A DNA stretch of 7,497 nt from Capsulimonas sp. (GCA_025963815.1 JAOQAA010000191.1:1-7497), one strand, 5' to 3'; shown: positions 1 through 7,334, counted from the first letter of the stretch. Numbers and translations: made by a program. The notes: generated from the sequence alone by a model not told the origin.

Positions 1-1110
1 CTGCCAAACAAATACGAGCGAACCGCGCTTATGCATGCCGTCTCCAAAAAACACGAGCCAATCGTCGCCGATCTCATCACGCATGGCGCAGACGTCCACG
101 CCGTCAACCGCTGGGGGCAATCAGCGCTGCTCACGGCGGCTTTGGCGGGATCGATTCCATTGGCGAAGCAGCTTCTGAATGCAGGCGCCCAGGCTGGCAT
201 CGTAGAGCATGCCGCTCTTGGAAATGAAGATCAGGTTCGGAGGATGCTTGACGAAGGATGCGAGATCGATACTCGACATACCTCCGGCATGACCGCGCTG
301 ATGGCGGCGGCGGCAACCGGACGCGTCAACCTGGCGACACTGCTCCTTCAGCGCAGCGCATCCGCAGACATCACGGATCAGAGCAGCCATAACGCCGTCA
401 TGCACGCCGTCTCAGCACAAAGCCTTGAAATCGTCGATCTGCTCATCCAGGCCGGGGCCGACATTAACACGCAAGGCGAGAATGGCTGGACGGCTCTCTC
501 GATCGCTGTTATCACAAAGAACACGGAATTAATTGCCAATTTGATTGCGCGTGGGGCGAACCCAAGTACGAACGGAGCCTCGGACACCCCACTGATTGCT
601 TCGGCAGCAATGAGAAACGATATCGCATCCGCGCGTTTGCTGCTAGATGCCGGCGCCGACCCAAATGAGAAGGGGACCCGTTTCGAGTGGAACGCCCTGC
701 GGATCGCCGTGTCGAGTTCCTACCGAGAATTGGCGGAAGTGCTGCTGCTTTCGGGAGCGAACGCCAATACGGTAGACCAGCGCGGCAAAACGATCCTGAG
801 CTCGGCAATCGACGCGAAGGACATTGAGATGGTGCGTCTGCTCCTGAATTATGGGGCAAACGTGAACGATAGCGGCGGCAGGGGAATGACGCCACTGATG
901 CAGGCTTCCACAAATGGCGCCACTGACATTGTGTCGCTGCTGATCGAGCGAGGAGCGGATACGCAAACGGTCGACCAATTTGGGATTTCCGCCGGCCTGG
1001 GCGCCGCGCTGGCCAGTGCGGCGTTAGGAAAGTTTGATTCGGCGCAGGCAATGAAAGATTTTATTGCCGGGATATATCAGCAAAAGAAAGACAATCCCGA
1101 AGCGAAGTGA
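1..1110 (+). CDS. Ankyrin-repeat protein, 5' end outside window
   Basis: Reading frame 1 is open from the first base, and the codons before the first internal ATG (position 31) already encode the start of an ankyrin repeat (ERTALMHAV). The true start therefore lies upstream and this is a C-terminal fragment of 369 residues. About ten repeats follow the usual pattern of TALxxAxxxGxxxxVxxLLxxGAdxn, for example around 292-390, 391-490, 492-590, 592-700, 700-790, 790-890 and 890-985. The last stretch (GAALASAALGKF onward) looks like a C-terminal cap followed by a charged tail ending NPEAK. Ankyrin stacks bind other proteins; no enzymatic domain, membrane segment or partner is visible here, so the cellular role is unknown. 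One repeat near 150-215 lacks its terminal hairpin. The gene converges on the metF-like gene and shows no functional link to it. Identification of the fold is firm; function is open. Confidence 0.92.
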   Translation: MPNKYERTALMHAVSKKHEPIVADLITHGADVHAVNRWGQSALLTAALAGSIPLAKQLLNAGAQAGIVEHAALGNEDQVRRMLDEGCEIDTRHTSGMTALMAAAATGRVNLATLLLQRSASADITDQSSHNAVMHAVSAQSLEIVDLLIQAGADINTQGENGWTALSIAVITKNTELIANLIARGANPSTNGASDTPLIASAAMRNDIASARLLLDAGADPNEKGTRFEWNALRIAVSSSYRELAEVLLLSGANANTVDQRGKTILSSAIDAKDIEMVRLLLNYGANVNDSGGRGMTPLMQASTNGATDIVSLLIERGADTQTVDQFGISAGLGAALASAALGKFDSAQAMKDFIAGIYQQKKDNPEAK

Positions 1111-1136
1111 GCGTCTCTGGAGCACTCACTTGTTTA
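1105..1136 (+). terminator. Hairpin terminator overlapping the ankyrin gene stop codon
   Basis: AAGTGAG (1105-1111) is perfectly complementary to CTCACTT (1125-1131), with a 13-nt loop, and is followed on the plus strand by TTGTTTAC. The TGA stop (1108-1110) lies inside the left arm. The T-rich tail is short, so this is a moderate intrinsic terminator for the ankyrin gene. The same stem could also act on transcripts from the opposing metF-like gene, whose stop is at 1134-1136, although the minus-strand side lacks a T run directly after the stem. Confidence 0.5.
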
Positions 1137-2120
1137 CAAACGCCGCCCGATATACGTCTCAGACAGATCAAATAAAGCACGGTGCAGATCGACTGCGCCC
1201 ATGCTCTCGTCTTTTCTGGCCGACACGCTCTCCACGTTCACCCCGAGCGGAATCGATAATTCCGCCACCGCCTCTTGGATACGCTGAAAGTTCTCGACAC
1301 ATATGCTGACCGACTCGGCGGCAGGCGCCTCCGCTGTCAATATTCGCTGCGCCGTCGCTTCTGGAATTTGCATCCCCAGCCAGCGCATGAATTTCAGCGT
1401 CTTTTCGGAGCCGCAGGGTGCGAAGGTCAGGAAGATGCGCTGTGGCGCCACGCCAGCGTTGTCGCAGGCGCGGGCGTAGTCGCACAGCAATTGAATCGTT
1501 AAGTCAGGATCATAGATTGCCTGAGAGATGAAGTAGCGGCATCCTAAGTCGGCTTTCTTCAGGAGCCGGTCGCATTCGTTTTGATGGATGTGACGTTCGG
1601 GAATCACAACACCGCCGAGGGAGAGCTGAGGCCCGCATTCGGCAGCGATTTCTAAGGCGCGTGTGAGCGTAATCCCCGGCTGTTTCATCCGGGAACTGGC
1701 AAGGCCAACAACGGAAACGGCTTCGATCCCCATTGCGCCGGCGTCACACAGCCAGCGCTCCCACTCACATTCGGACATGCCCGCGATGCATTTGTATGTA
1801 ATCAATGGAGCACGGACGGCGCCGCATAGACGCTGGGAATAGGCTTGCGAATCGATGCTGGGACGGAAGGGGAACGGACGGGGATCGTCCGTCCGCTCCC
1901 TTTCTTCCTGAACATCATAGACCACGACGCCGTTTAAGGCCATGCCATTTGCCCGCCGCGCCAAACGCGCGGCGGCGCTTGAGAGGCGCTCCTGCTCGAT
2001 GTCGGCGCGGGGCGGGGTCGTGCTGTATAGGAACAGAGTTTGACCCCTGTTTTGCAGATCACTCTGGAAAGTCACGGAATTTCTCGTGATCGTCGTTTCA
2101 GATGCTTGCATTGTTCCCAT
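1134..2120 (-). CDS. MetF-like (methylenetetrahydrofolate reductase superfamily) protein
   Basis: The 328-residue product has the layout of the MetF/MTHFR flavin-dependent TIM barrel. An N-terminal strand ends in STTPPR (33-38), equivalent to the EFFPPK strand of MetF. Then come GIEAVSVVGL (131-140), GGVVIPERH (169-177), a Q-containing FISQAIYD strand (197-204) and a final LTFAPCGSEKT...WLG..IP block (231-253). MetF reduces 5,10-methylene-THF to 5-methyl-THF, the methyl donor for MetE, which fits its place directly behind metE. However, the Glu of the EFFPP strand (Glu28 in E. coli) is Ser33 here, and the Asp of the RGD segment (Asp120) is replaced by Leu140; the Gln (E. coli Gln183) is kept as Gln200. 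It also has 11 cysteines. The start was set at the ATG at 2120, 23 bp inside metE; a GTG at 2144 and an ATG at 2111 are alternatives. No strong ribosome binding site is visible, so translation is probably coupled to metE. The superfamily is fairly sure; the exact reaction is not. Confidence 0.75.
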   Translation of the reverse strand: MGTMQASETTITRNSVTFQSDLQNRGQTLFLYSTTPPRADIEQERLSSAAARLARRANGMALNGVVVYDVQEERERTDDPRPFPFRPSIDSQAYSQRLCGAVRAPLITYKCIAGMSECEWERWLCDAGAMGIEAVSVVGLASSRMKQPGITLTRALEIAAECGPQLSLGGVVIPERHIHQNECDRLLKKADLGCRYFISQAIYDPDLTIQLLCDYARACDNAGVAPQRIFLTFAPCGSEKTLKFMRWLGMQIPEATAQRILTAEAPAAESVSICVENFQRIQEAVAELSIPLGVNVESVSARKDESMGAVDLHRALFDLSETYIGRRL

Positions 2121-4467
2121 TGTTTCCACGGAGGGCCAACACACGTTCTCCCAAACTCAGACGCGCGGCGCGAGCGCACGCCATCAGATGGAGCATCGCG
2201 GGGCGCACTTCTTCCCAATGCCGGGTCTTGAGACCGCAGTCGGGGTTGACCCAGAGACGCCGGGGATCGATCACCCGGGCGTAGCTTTCCAGAAGCGCGA
2301 TCATGTCTTGTTCCGATGGGACGCGCGGCGAGTGGATATCCCACACGCCGGGGCCGATGTCGTTCGGGTACTCAAACCGCGCGAAGGCGTCCAGAAGTTC
2401 GGACTGCGAACGGGCGGTCTCGATGGAGATCACATCGGCGTCGAGATCGGCGATGCTCGGCATGATGTCGTTGAAATCGCAGTAACACATGTGCGTGTGG
2501 ATCTGCGTTTTGTCCTGGACACCCGAGGACGCCAGCCGGAACGCCGCGACGGCCCAGGACAAGTAGGCGTCCCGGTCGGCGTGGCGCAGCGGCAAACCTT
2601 CGCGCAGGGCAGGCTCGTCGATTTGGATGACGCCGATGCCCGCCTGCTCTAAATCTCGCACTTCATCACGCAGGGCCAGCGCGATCTGCTGCGCAGTGAC
2701 GGAGCGCGGCTGATCGTCGCGCACGAAGCTCCATTGCAGAATGGTGATCGGCCCGGTCAGCATTCCCTTCATCGGGCTTTGAGTCAGAGATTGGGCGAAC
2801 TCCGTCCAGCGCAGGGTCATCGGCGCGGGCCGGCTGACGTCGCCAAAGATCACCGGCGGCTTGACACAGCGCGAGCCGTAGCTTTGCACCCAGCCGTTTT
2901 GCGTAAAGACAAATCCCGAAAGGCGCTCACCGAAGTACTCCACCATGTCGTTGCGCTCAAACTCGCCGTGGACCAGCACATCGACGCCGATTTCTTCCTG
3001 CCAGCGCACGGCGTCTCTGGTCTGCTCTTCCAAAAATGCATCGTACTGCTCTTGAGACCACTCCCCGCTCTTGAAACGGGCGCGGGCGGCGCGCACGTCG
3101 GTGGTCTGCGGAAACGAGCCGATGGTCGTCGTCGGAAACAGCGGCAGCTTCAGATGCGCCTGCTGCGCCGTCACGCGCTCGGCGAACGGCGTGCAGCGAT
3201 GGAAATCATCCTCACCGATGGACGTGATCCGCGTTTTGACATCTCCATCGTGAATGCACGCGCTCGCGCGTCGTACGCCAATGGCCTCTGTATTCTCACT
3301 CAAGGTCGCGCTCAGCGTCGGATTTGTCGCGCCTGTGTCATCGAAGGCAAGCTGGGCCAGTATTTTCACCTCGGCCAGCTTCTCTTCCGCGAACGCCAGC
3401 CAGCTCTTGATCTCTGGATCGATCTGCTTCTCGTACTTGAGCGCATACGGCGAATGCAGCAGCGAACATGAGGGCGAGACGATCAATCGATCCGCGCCGA
3501 TCCGATTGCGAACGGAGCTCAGAAGTTCGAGCGACTTTGCAAAGTCGTTGCGCCAGATATTGCGGCCATCCACAACACCGACGGAGAGCAAGATATTTTC
3601 CGGCAGGGCATCGCAAACAGCGTTGACTTCCTGCGGCGCGCGCACGGCGTCGATATGCAAGCCGTCAATCGGCAGACGACAGGCCAGCGAGAGATTGTCG
3701 CGCAGATCGCCGAAGTAAGTGGTCAGCATAAGTTTCGGCGTATCCCCGGCGGCGAGTGTACGATAGGCCTCCTCATACCAAGTTTGCTGCTGCGCGGTCA
3801 GATCGAGGCAAAGACACGGCTCATCGATCTGTACCCACTTAGCTCCGGTTGCTTTCAATTGGCTGAGCAGATCCGCGTAGACCGGCAGGAGCTCGCGCAG
3901 AAGATGTGCTTTGACATCATCCCCACCCTCACCCTGCAATTTGCCGAGCAATAGAAACGACACAGGCCCGAGCAGCACAGACGTCGTTTGAACGCCTAGC
4001 GCCAGCGCCTCCCGAAATTCATCGAGCGGCTTAGACGACGACAGCGCAAACTTTTGGTCGGCGGCAAACTCCGGCACGAGATAGTGATAGTTCGTATCGA
4101 ACCACTTCGTCATCTCCAGCGCGGCGACGCCCTCCGTCGAATGGTTCTCCGTGTCGAGGCCACGCGCCATCGTGAAATAAGTGTCGAGATTGACCTTGCC
4201 GTTCGTATTAGCCTGAAATCGCTCAGGGACGACGCCGAAGAGAACGCTCGTATCGAGTGTCTGATCGTAGAAGCTAAAGTCGTTGGAGGGAATCCAATCG
4301 ATCCCCGCGTCGCGCTGCGCCGTCCAATGCGCCTTGCGCAAGGTGGCCGCAGTGTCTAAGAGTTCTGGCTGTGTTGACCGGCCGGCCCAATAGGATTCCA
4401 GCGCCTTTTTTAATTCGCGCCGCGCGCCGATCCGGGGATATCCGAGATTGTGTGTTTTGAGAGACAT
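2098..4467 (-). CDS. metE: Cobalamin-independent methionine synthase MetE
   Basis: 5-methyltetrahydropteroyltriglutamate-homocysteine S-methyltransferase: it transfers the methyl group of 5-methyl-THF (polyglutamate) to homocysteine to make methionine, in the cytoplasm, using zinc and no cobalamin. The 789-residue protein has both barrels of the family. The N-terminal one starts THNLGYPRIGARRELKKALE, like E. coli MetE. The C-terminal catalytic one contains GSFPQT, DVLVHGEFERNDMVEYF, TQNGWVQSYGSRCVKPP, GMLTGPITIL and QIDEPALREGLPLR. All four zinc ligands are present: His659 and Cys661 (HTHMCY), Glu683 (SIET) and Cys744 (NPDCGLKTR), each offset by 18 from E. coli His641, Cys643, Glu665 and Cys726. 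The start was placed at the ATG at 4467 because homology begins there and AGGA lies five bases upstream; the frame opens a little further up, at 4494. Its end overlaps the metF-like gene, and ahcY lies upstream on the same strand. Confidence 0.97.
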   Translation of the reverse strand: MSLKTHNLGYPRIGARRELKKALESYWAGRSTQPELLDTAATLRKAHWTAQRDAGIDWIPSNDFSFYDQTLDTSVLFGVVPERFQANTNGKVNLDTYFTMARGLDTENHSTEGVAALEMTKWFDTNYHYLVPEFAADQKFALSSSKPLDEFREALALGVQTTSVLLGPVSFLLLGKLQGEGGDDVKAHLLRELLPVYADLLSQLKATGAKWVQIDEPCLCLDLTAQQQTWYEEAYRTLAAGDTPKLMLTTYFGDLRDNLSLACRLPIDGLHIDAVRAPQEVNAVCDALPENILLSVGVVDGRNIWRNDFAKSLELLSSVRNRIGADRLIVSPSCSLLHSPYALKYEKQIDPEIKSWLAFAEEKLAEVKILAQLAFDDTGATNPTLSATLSENTEAIGVRRASACIHDGDVKTRITSIGEDDFHRCTPFAERVTAQQAHLKLPLFPTTTIGSFPQTTDVRAARARFKSGEWSQEQYDAFLEEQTRDAVRWQEEIGVDVLVHGEFERNDMVEYFGERLSGFVFTQNGWVQSYGSRCVKPPVIFGDVSRPAPMTLRWTEFAQSLTQSPMKGMLTGPITILQWSFVRDDQPRSVTAQQIALALRDEVRDLEQAGIGVIQIDEPALREGLPLRHADRDAYLSWAVAAFRLASSGVQDKTQIHTHMCYCDFNDIMPSIADLDADVISIETARSQSELLDAFARFEYPNDIGPGVWDIHSPRVPSEQDMIALLESYARVIDPRRLWVNPDCGLKTRHWEEVRPAMLHLMACARAARLSLGERVLALRGNNGNNASI

Positions 4468-4520
4468 GGCTATCCTAAATTGCGATTGCAACAAATATAT
4501 CTATAATTTGATTATAGAAT
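4468..4520 (-). promoter_or_regulatory. Probable metE promoter with an overlapping palindrome and RBS
   Basis: This AT-rich stretch lies between the inverted repeat and metE. On the minus strand TATAAT occurs at 4516-4511, about 44 bases before the ATG, which would give a leader of roughly 37 nt. No good -35 hexamer sits 16-18 bases further up, where the sequence is part of the G-rich repeat, so activation or a weak promoter is possible. The -10 element lies within an inverted repeat with 8-base arms, TCTATAAT and ATTATAGA, around a TTG centre (4500-4518). Because the palindrome contains TATAAT on both strands, it may be an operator or only a symmetric -10 region. AGGA just before the ATG at 4467 is the likely ribosome binding site. 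Confidence 0.5.
4500..4518. promoter_or_regulatory. Candidate operator palindrome at the metE promoter
   Basis: TCTATAAT-TTG-ATTATAGA is an exact inverted repeat with 8-base arms and a 3-base centre. It covers the proposed metE -10 element, where a bound repressor would block RNA polymerase. It does not resemble the 24-bp palindrome at 6193-6216 beyond a shared TTGAT half-site (4508-4512), so it may belong to a different regulator or to none. Confidence 0.35.
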
Positions 4521-4529
4521 TGGAATCGC

Positions 4530-4682
4530 CCCCCCTGCCCCCCAATCCTGGGGGAGGAGGTTGTCGTTGGGTGATTTGATCGAATGAGACGTTTGCCCCG
4601 ATTTCTGATATCGGTGATACGAGTCGGCATCTCAAAACACACCCGCGATAAACTCCTCCCCCAGGATTGGGGGGCAGGGGGG
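4530..4682. repeat. BIME-like inverted repeat between ahcY and metE
   Basis: The left arm (4530-4559) and right arm (4653-4682) are exact 30-base reverse complements; pairing continues into TT/AA after a single extra G. The arms enclose 93 bases. Each arm is also a hairpin by itself: a C run and a G run (5 bp) around AATCCT on the left and AGGATT on the right, with nearby CCT/AGG able to extend the stem. Two palindromic units in opposite orientation is the arrangement of REP/BIME elements. No transposase or obvious target-site duplication is present. Lying just past the ahcY stop and before metE, it could terminate or attenuate ahcY transcripts, protect their 3' end, or be a scattered genomic repeat. 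Confidence 0.8.
4598..4614. repeat. Small hairpin in the spacer of the inverted repeat
   Basis: CCGAT (4598-4602) pairs with ATCGG (4610-4614) around a 7-base loop, inside the 93-base interior of the large inverted repeat. Apart from this, the interior shows only an imperfect palindrome around GATC (ATTTGATCGAAT, 4574-4585). No open reading frame or known RNA family is recognised in it. Confidence 0.25.
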
Positions 4683-4692
4683 CCAAATGGCC
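4679..4692. repeat. Short palindrome GGGCC-AAAT-GGCCC
   Basis: A perfect 5-bp stem with a 4-base loop directly adjoins and partly overlaps the outer end of the right repeat arm, 24 bases past the ahcY stop. Read with the ahcY transcript it is followed by a run of Cs and Gs, not Ts, so it is not a classical intrinsic terminator. Together with the following palindromic arms it makes the 3' end of ahcY mRNA highly structured. Confidence 0.4.
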
Positions 4693-4715
4693 CGGCTTCA
4701 GAGCAGCCGATTTAA

Positions 4716-6146
<1,431 letters not shown>

Positions 6147-6192
6147 AAAATTTCCTCCGCTCGGATTATACCGCACATTAATCCAGAAAACC
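6147..6192 (-). promoter_or_regulatory. ahcY promoter and ribosome binding site
   Basis: On the minus strand TATAAT lies at 6170-6165, 18 bases before the ATG, and GGAGGAAA (6158-6151) precedes the start by four bases. A start of transcription 6-8 bases past the -10 would fall at about 6158, so the leader would be only about 12 nt and begin at the Shine-Dalgarno sequence. That leaves no room for a SAH or SAM riboswitch. The -35 position (6193-6188, TGGTTT) is a poor match and abuts the palindrome at 6193-6216, so a bound regulator should interfere with polymerase here. Confidence 0.55.
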
Positions 6193-6216
6193 ATCAATAA
6201 ATCATGATTTCTTGAT
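6193..6216. promoter_or_regulatory. 24-bp near-perfect palindrome, probable SahR-type operator
   Basis: The site reads ATCAAtAAATCA / TGATTTcTTGAT; 11 of 12 base pairs are symmetric, the only mismatch being 6198 with 6211. The centre AAATCATGATTT is exact over 12 bases and the flanks ATCAA and TTGAT are exact too. It sits midway in the 81-bp gap between the divergent ahcY and ArsR-methyltransferase genes. It fills the space between the -35 and -10 of the regulator promoter, overlapping the first T of its TATAAT, and reaches the -35 of ahcY. A winged-helix dimer of the ArsR class would bind such a symmetric site, so repression of both genes is the simplest reading. The protein-site pairing is inferred from position only. 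Confidence 0.7.
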
Positions 6217-6227
6217 ATAATAGTTTT
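6216..6227 (+). promoter_or_regulatory. Promoter of the SahR-like gene; leaderless transcript predicted
   Basis: TATAAT at 6216-6221 ends six bases before the ATG at 6228. Transcription normally starts six to eight bases past the -10 element, which would place the first nucleotide at or within a base of the A of the start codon. No Shine-Dalgarno-like sequence is present in the twenty bases before the ATG, which agrees with a leaderless mRNA. The -35 position (about 6193-6198, ATCAAT) is poor and lies inside the left arm of the palindrome. Confidence 0.6.
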
Positions 6228-7154
6228 ATGGACTTATTGAAATCGTTACGATTGCTGGGCGACAAGGGCCGCGTGCGCGTTTTGCGGCTGCTCGCGCAGG
6301 AAGATTTGAGCGTCGCCGAATTACAAGAAATTCTGGGCGTCGGACAGAGCAGCATCTCGATGCAGCTCTCTCAATTGAAGCAAGAGGGATTTGTGGAGGC
6401 TCGGCGCGTCGGCCAGAAAAGCATCTACCGCGCGTCCGCCCCGCCCGGAGCGCAGACGATCTTGACTGAAGTCCTGAGCCGATGCACGGAAGAAATCGCC
6501 GAAGCGGCGCACGACGACCAGGGCTTGCAACTGATCCTCAATCGCCGCAAGGACGACCTGCGCGGCTACTTCGATGAACTCGCCGGCCGCTTCGGCCGCG
6601 ACTACGTACCCGGCCGAAGCTGGAAGGCCCTTTCCGAAATGCTCCTGCGACTGCTGCCGCCCATCGACATCGCGGACTTAGGCGCCGGCGAAGGCACGCT
6701 TTCCCTTTCCCTCGCCCAGCGCGCCAAGCGCGTGATTGCCGTGGACAACTCCGTCAAGATGGTGGAGTACGGCGCCGATGTCGCCCGCCGCAACGGCGTC
6801 GCGAACTTGGAATATCGCCTAGGTGACCTGGAAGAACTCCCCATCGACAGCGAAGCCGTCGATCTTGTCCTGATGCACCAGGCGCTCCACCACGCCCTGC
6901 ATCCCAAGAAAGCCATTCTCGAAGCCTGCCGCATTCTGCGCCCTGGCGGCCGCATCGCCATTCTCGACCTCTTAAAACACGACTTCGACGGCGCCCGCGA
7001 ACTGTACGGCGACGTCTGGCTCGGCTTCTCCCAGGTCGAGTTAATCGAGCTGCTGCGCGGCGCGGACTTCCAAGCGATCGATGTCTCCATCGTCGGCCGC
7101 GAGGACGACGCCCCGCACTTTGAGACGGTCATGGCGGTGGCGGAGAAGTCCTAA
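6228..7154 (+). CDS. sahR: SahR-like ArsR-family regulator with methyltransferase domain
   Basis: A 308-residue fusion of two domains. Residues about 1-75 form an ArsR-type winged helix ([59 protein letters not shown]); the ELCVCDL-type metal site is absent, so it is not a metal sensor. A helical linker (about 78-130) leads to a class I SAM-dependent methyltransferase domain: motif I DLGAGEGT (150-157), acidic AVDNS (171-175), GD (199-200), [12 protein letters not shown] (211-222) and RILRPGGRI (235-243). This architecture, next to and divergent from ahcY, matches SahR, the SAH-responsive repressor of SAM-cycle genes described in Proteobacteria. The inferred role is to sense SAH (or SAM) in the methyltransferase pocket and control ahcY and itself, perhaps metE-metF too. 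The only ATG in the first 40 codons is 6228, with an in-frame stop just upstream at 6213, so the start is firm. Orthology rests on architecture and context; an active methyltransferase is not excluded. Confidence 0.85.
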   Translation: MDLLKSLRLLGDKGRVRVLRLLAQEDLSVAELQEILGVGQSSISMQLSQLKQEGFVEARRVGQKSIYRASAPPGAQTILTEVLSRCTEEIAEAAHDDQGLQLILNRRKDDLRGYFDELAGRFGRDYVPGRSWKALSEMLLRLLPPIDIADLGAGEGTLSLSLAQRAKRVIAVDNSVKMVEYGADVARRNGVANLEYRLGDLEELPIDSEAVDLVLMHQALHHALHPKKAILEACRILRPGGRIAILDLLKHDFDGARELYGDVWLGFSQVELIELLRGADFQAIDVSIVGREDDAPHFETVMAVAEKS

Positions 7155-7156
7155 GA

Positions 7157-7177
7157 ACCCGGCTATGAAAGCCGGGT
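7157..7177 (+). terminator. Strong hairpin just after the SahR-like gene
   Basis: ACCCGGCT (7157-7164) and AGCCGGGT (7170-7177) pair perfectly over 8 bp around an ATGAA loop, two bases past the TAA stop. No T run follows (GCAGCGTCTC), so it is a T-less terminator, an RNA 3'-end stabiliser, or a palindromic repeat. Its position right at the end of the gene favours a role in ending or protecting the transcript. Confidence 0.55.
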
Positions 7178-7273
7178 GCAGCGTCTCACATTCGCAAAGA
7201 TGGGTGGCTACTAATCGTGCAAAACGATATATTTGCGTGTGGATTGTCCATATCATCAACTGTGCTGTCAGAG

Positions 7274-7330
7274 TATAATTATCCATAGCCTTAACCTATC
7301 GTTGATGAAGAGCCATAGCTCTTGACGAGG
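7274..7330 (+). promoter_or_regulatory. Probable promoter and leader of the downstream secreted-protein gene
   Basis: TATAAT at 7274-7279 lies 55 bases before the GTG start at 7335; no good -35 hexamer is seen at the usual distance. The predicted leader of about 48 nt contains a perfect hairpin, AAGAGC-CATA-GCTCTT (7308-7323), ending just before GAGG (7327-7330), the likely ribosome binding site four bases from the GTG. The stem leaves GAGG exposed, though it could influence initiation or RNA stability. The remaining part of this 180-base gap holds only a weak 5-bp inverted repeat (ATCGT/ACGAT, 7214-7228). Confidence 0.4.
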
Positions 7331-7334
7331 TACT

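Noticed and set aside
1064..1309. Plus-strand open frame of 81 codons between the ankyrin and metF-like genes
   Set aside because: It overlaps the ends of both real genes and has no family features.
2734..3471. Open frame of 245 codons on the plus strand opposite metE
   Set aside because: Fully antisense to a confidently identified metE, with no family resemblance and no ribosome binding site noted.
4468..4494. Longer metE start at 4494
   Set aside because: The added nine residues (MLQSQFRIA) are not shared with MetE, and the AGGA ribosome binding site serves the ATG at 4467.
4489..4512. Second copy of the 24-bp palindrome near metE
   Set aside because: Aligning the site on the TTGAT at 4508-4512 gives only 11 of 24 matching bases, close to chance in AT-rich DNA.
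4468..4529. SAM, SAH or cobalamin riboswitch upstream of metE
   Set aside because: The predicted leader from the TATAAT is only about 37 nt and shows none of the conserved helices I would expect; longer transcripts from ahcY contain the palindromic repeat instead.
4530..4682. Insertion sequence or MITE
   Set aside because: No transposase, no clear target duplication outside the arms, and the arms are self-palindromic, which fits REP/BIME units better; the distinction needs genome-wide copies.
4501..4686. Small minus-strand open frame across the inverted repeat (PLPPNPGGG... product)
   Set aside because: It is composed mainly of the two repeat arms; the proline/glycine-rich product is what such C/G runs encode, and it lies over the metE promoter.
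6147..6197. Longer ahcY start at 6197
   Set aside because: The extra 17 residues would be encoded by the promoter and ribosome binding site (TATAAT, GGAGGAAA); the ATG at 6146 is ideally placed behind GGAGG.
6602..7132. Minus-strand open frame of 176 codons opposite the SahR-like gene
   Set aside because: Serine/arginine-rich product without motifs, antisense to a well-supported methyltransferase domain.
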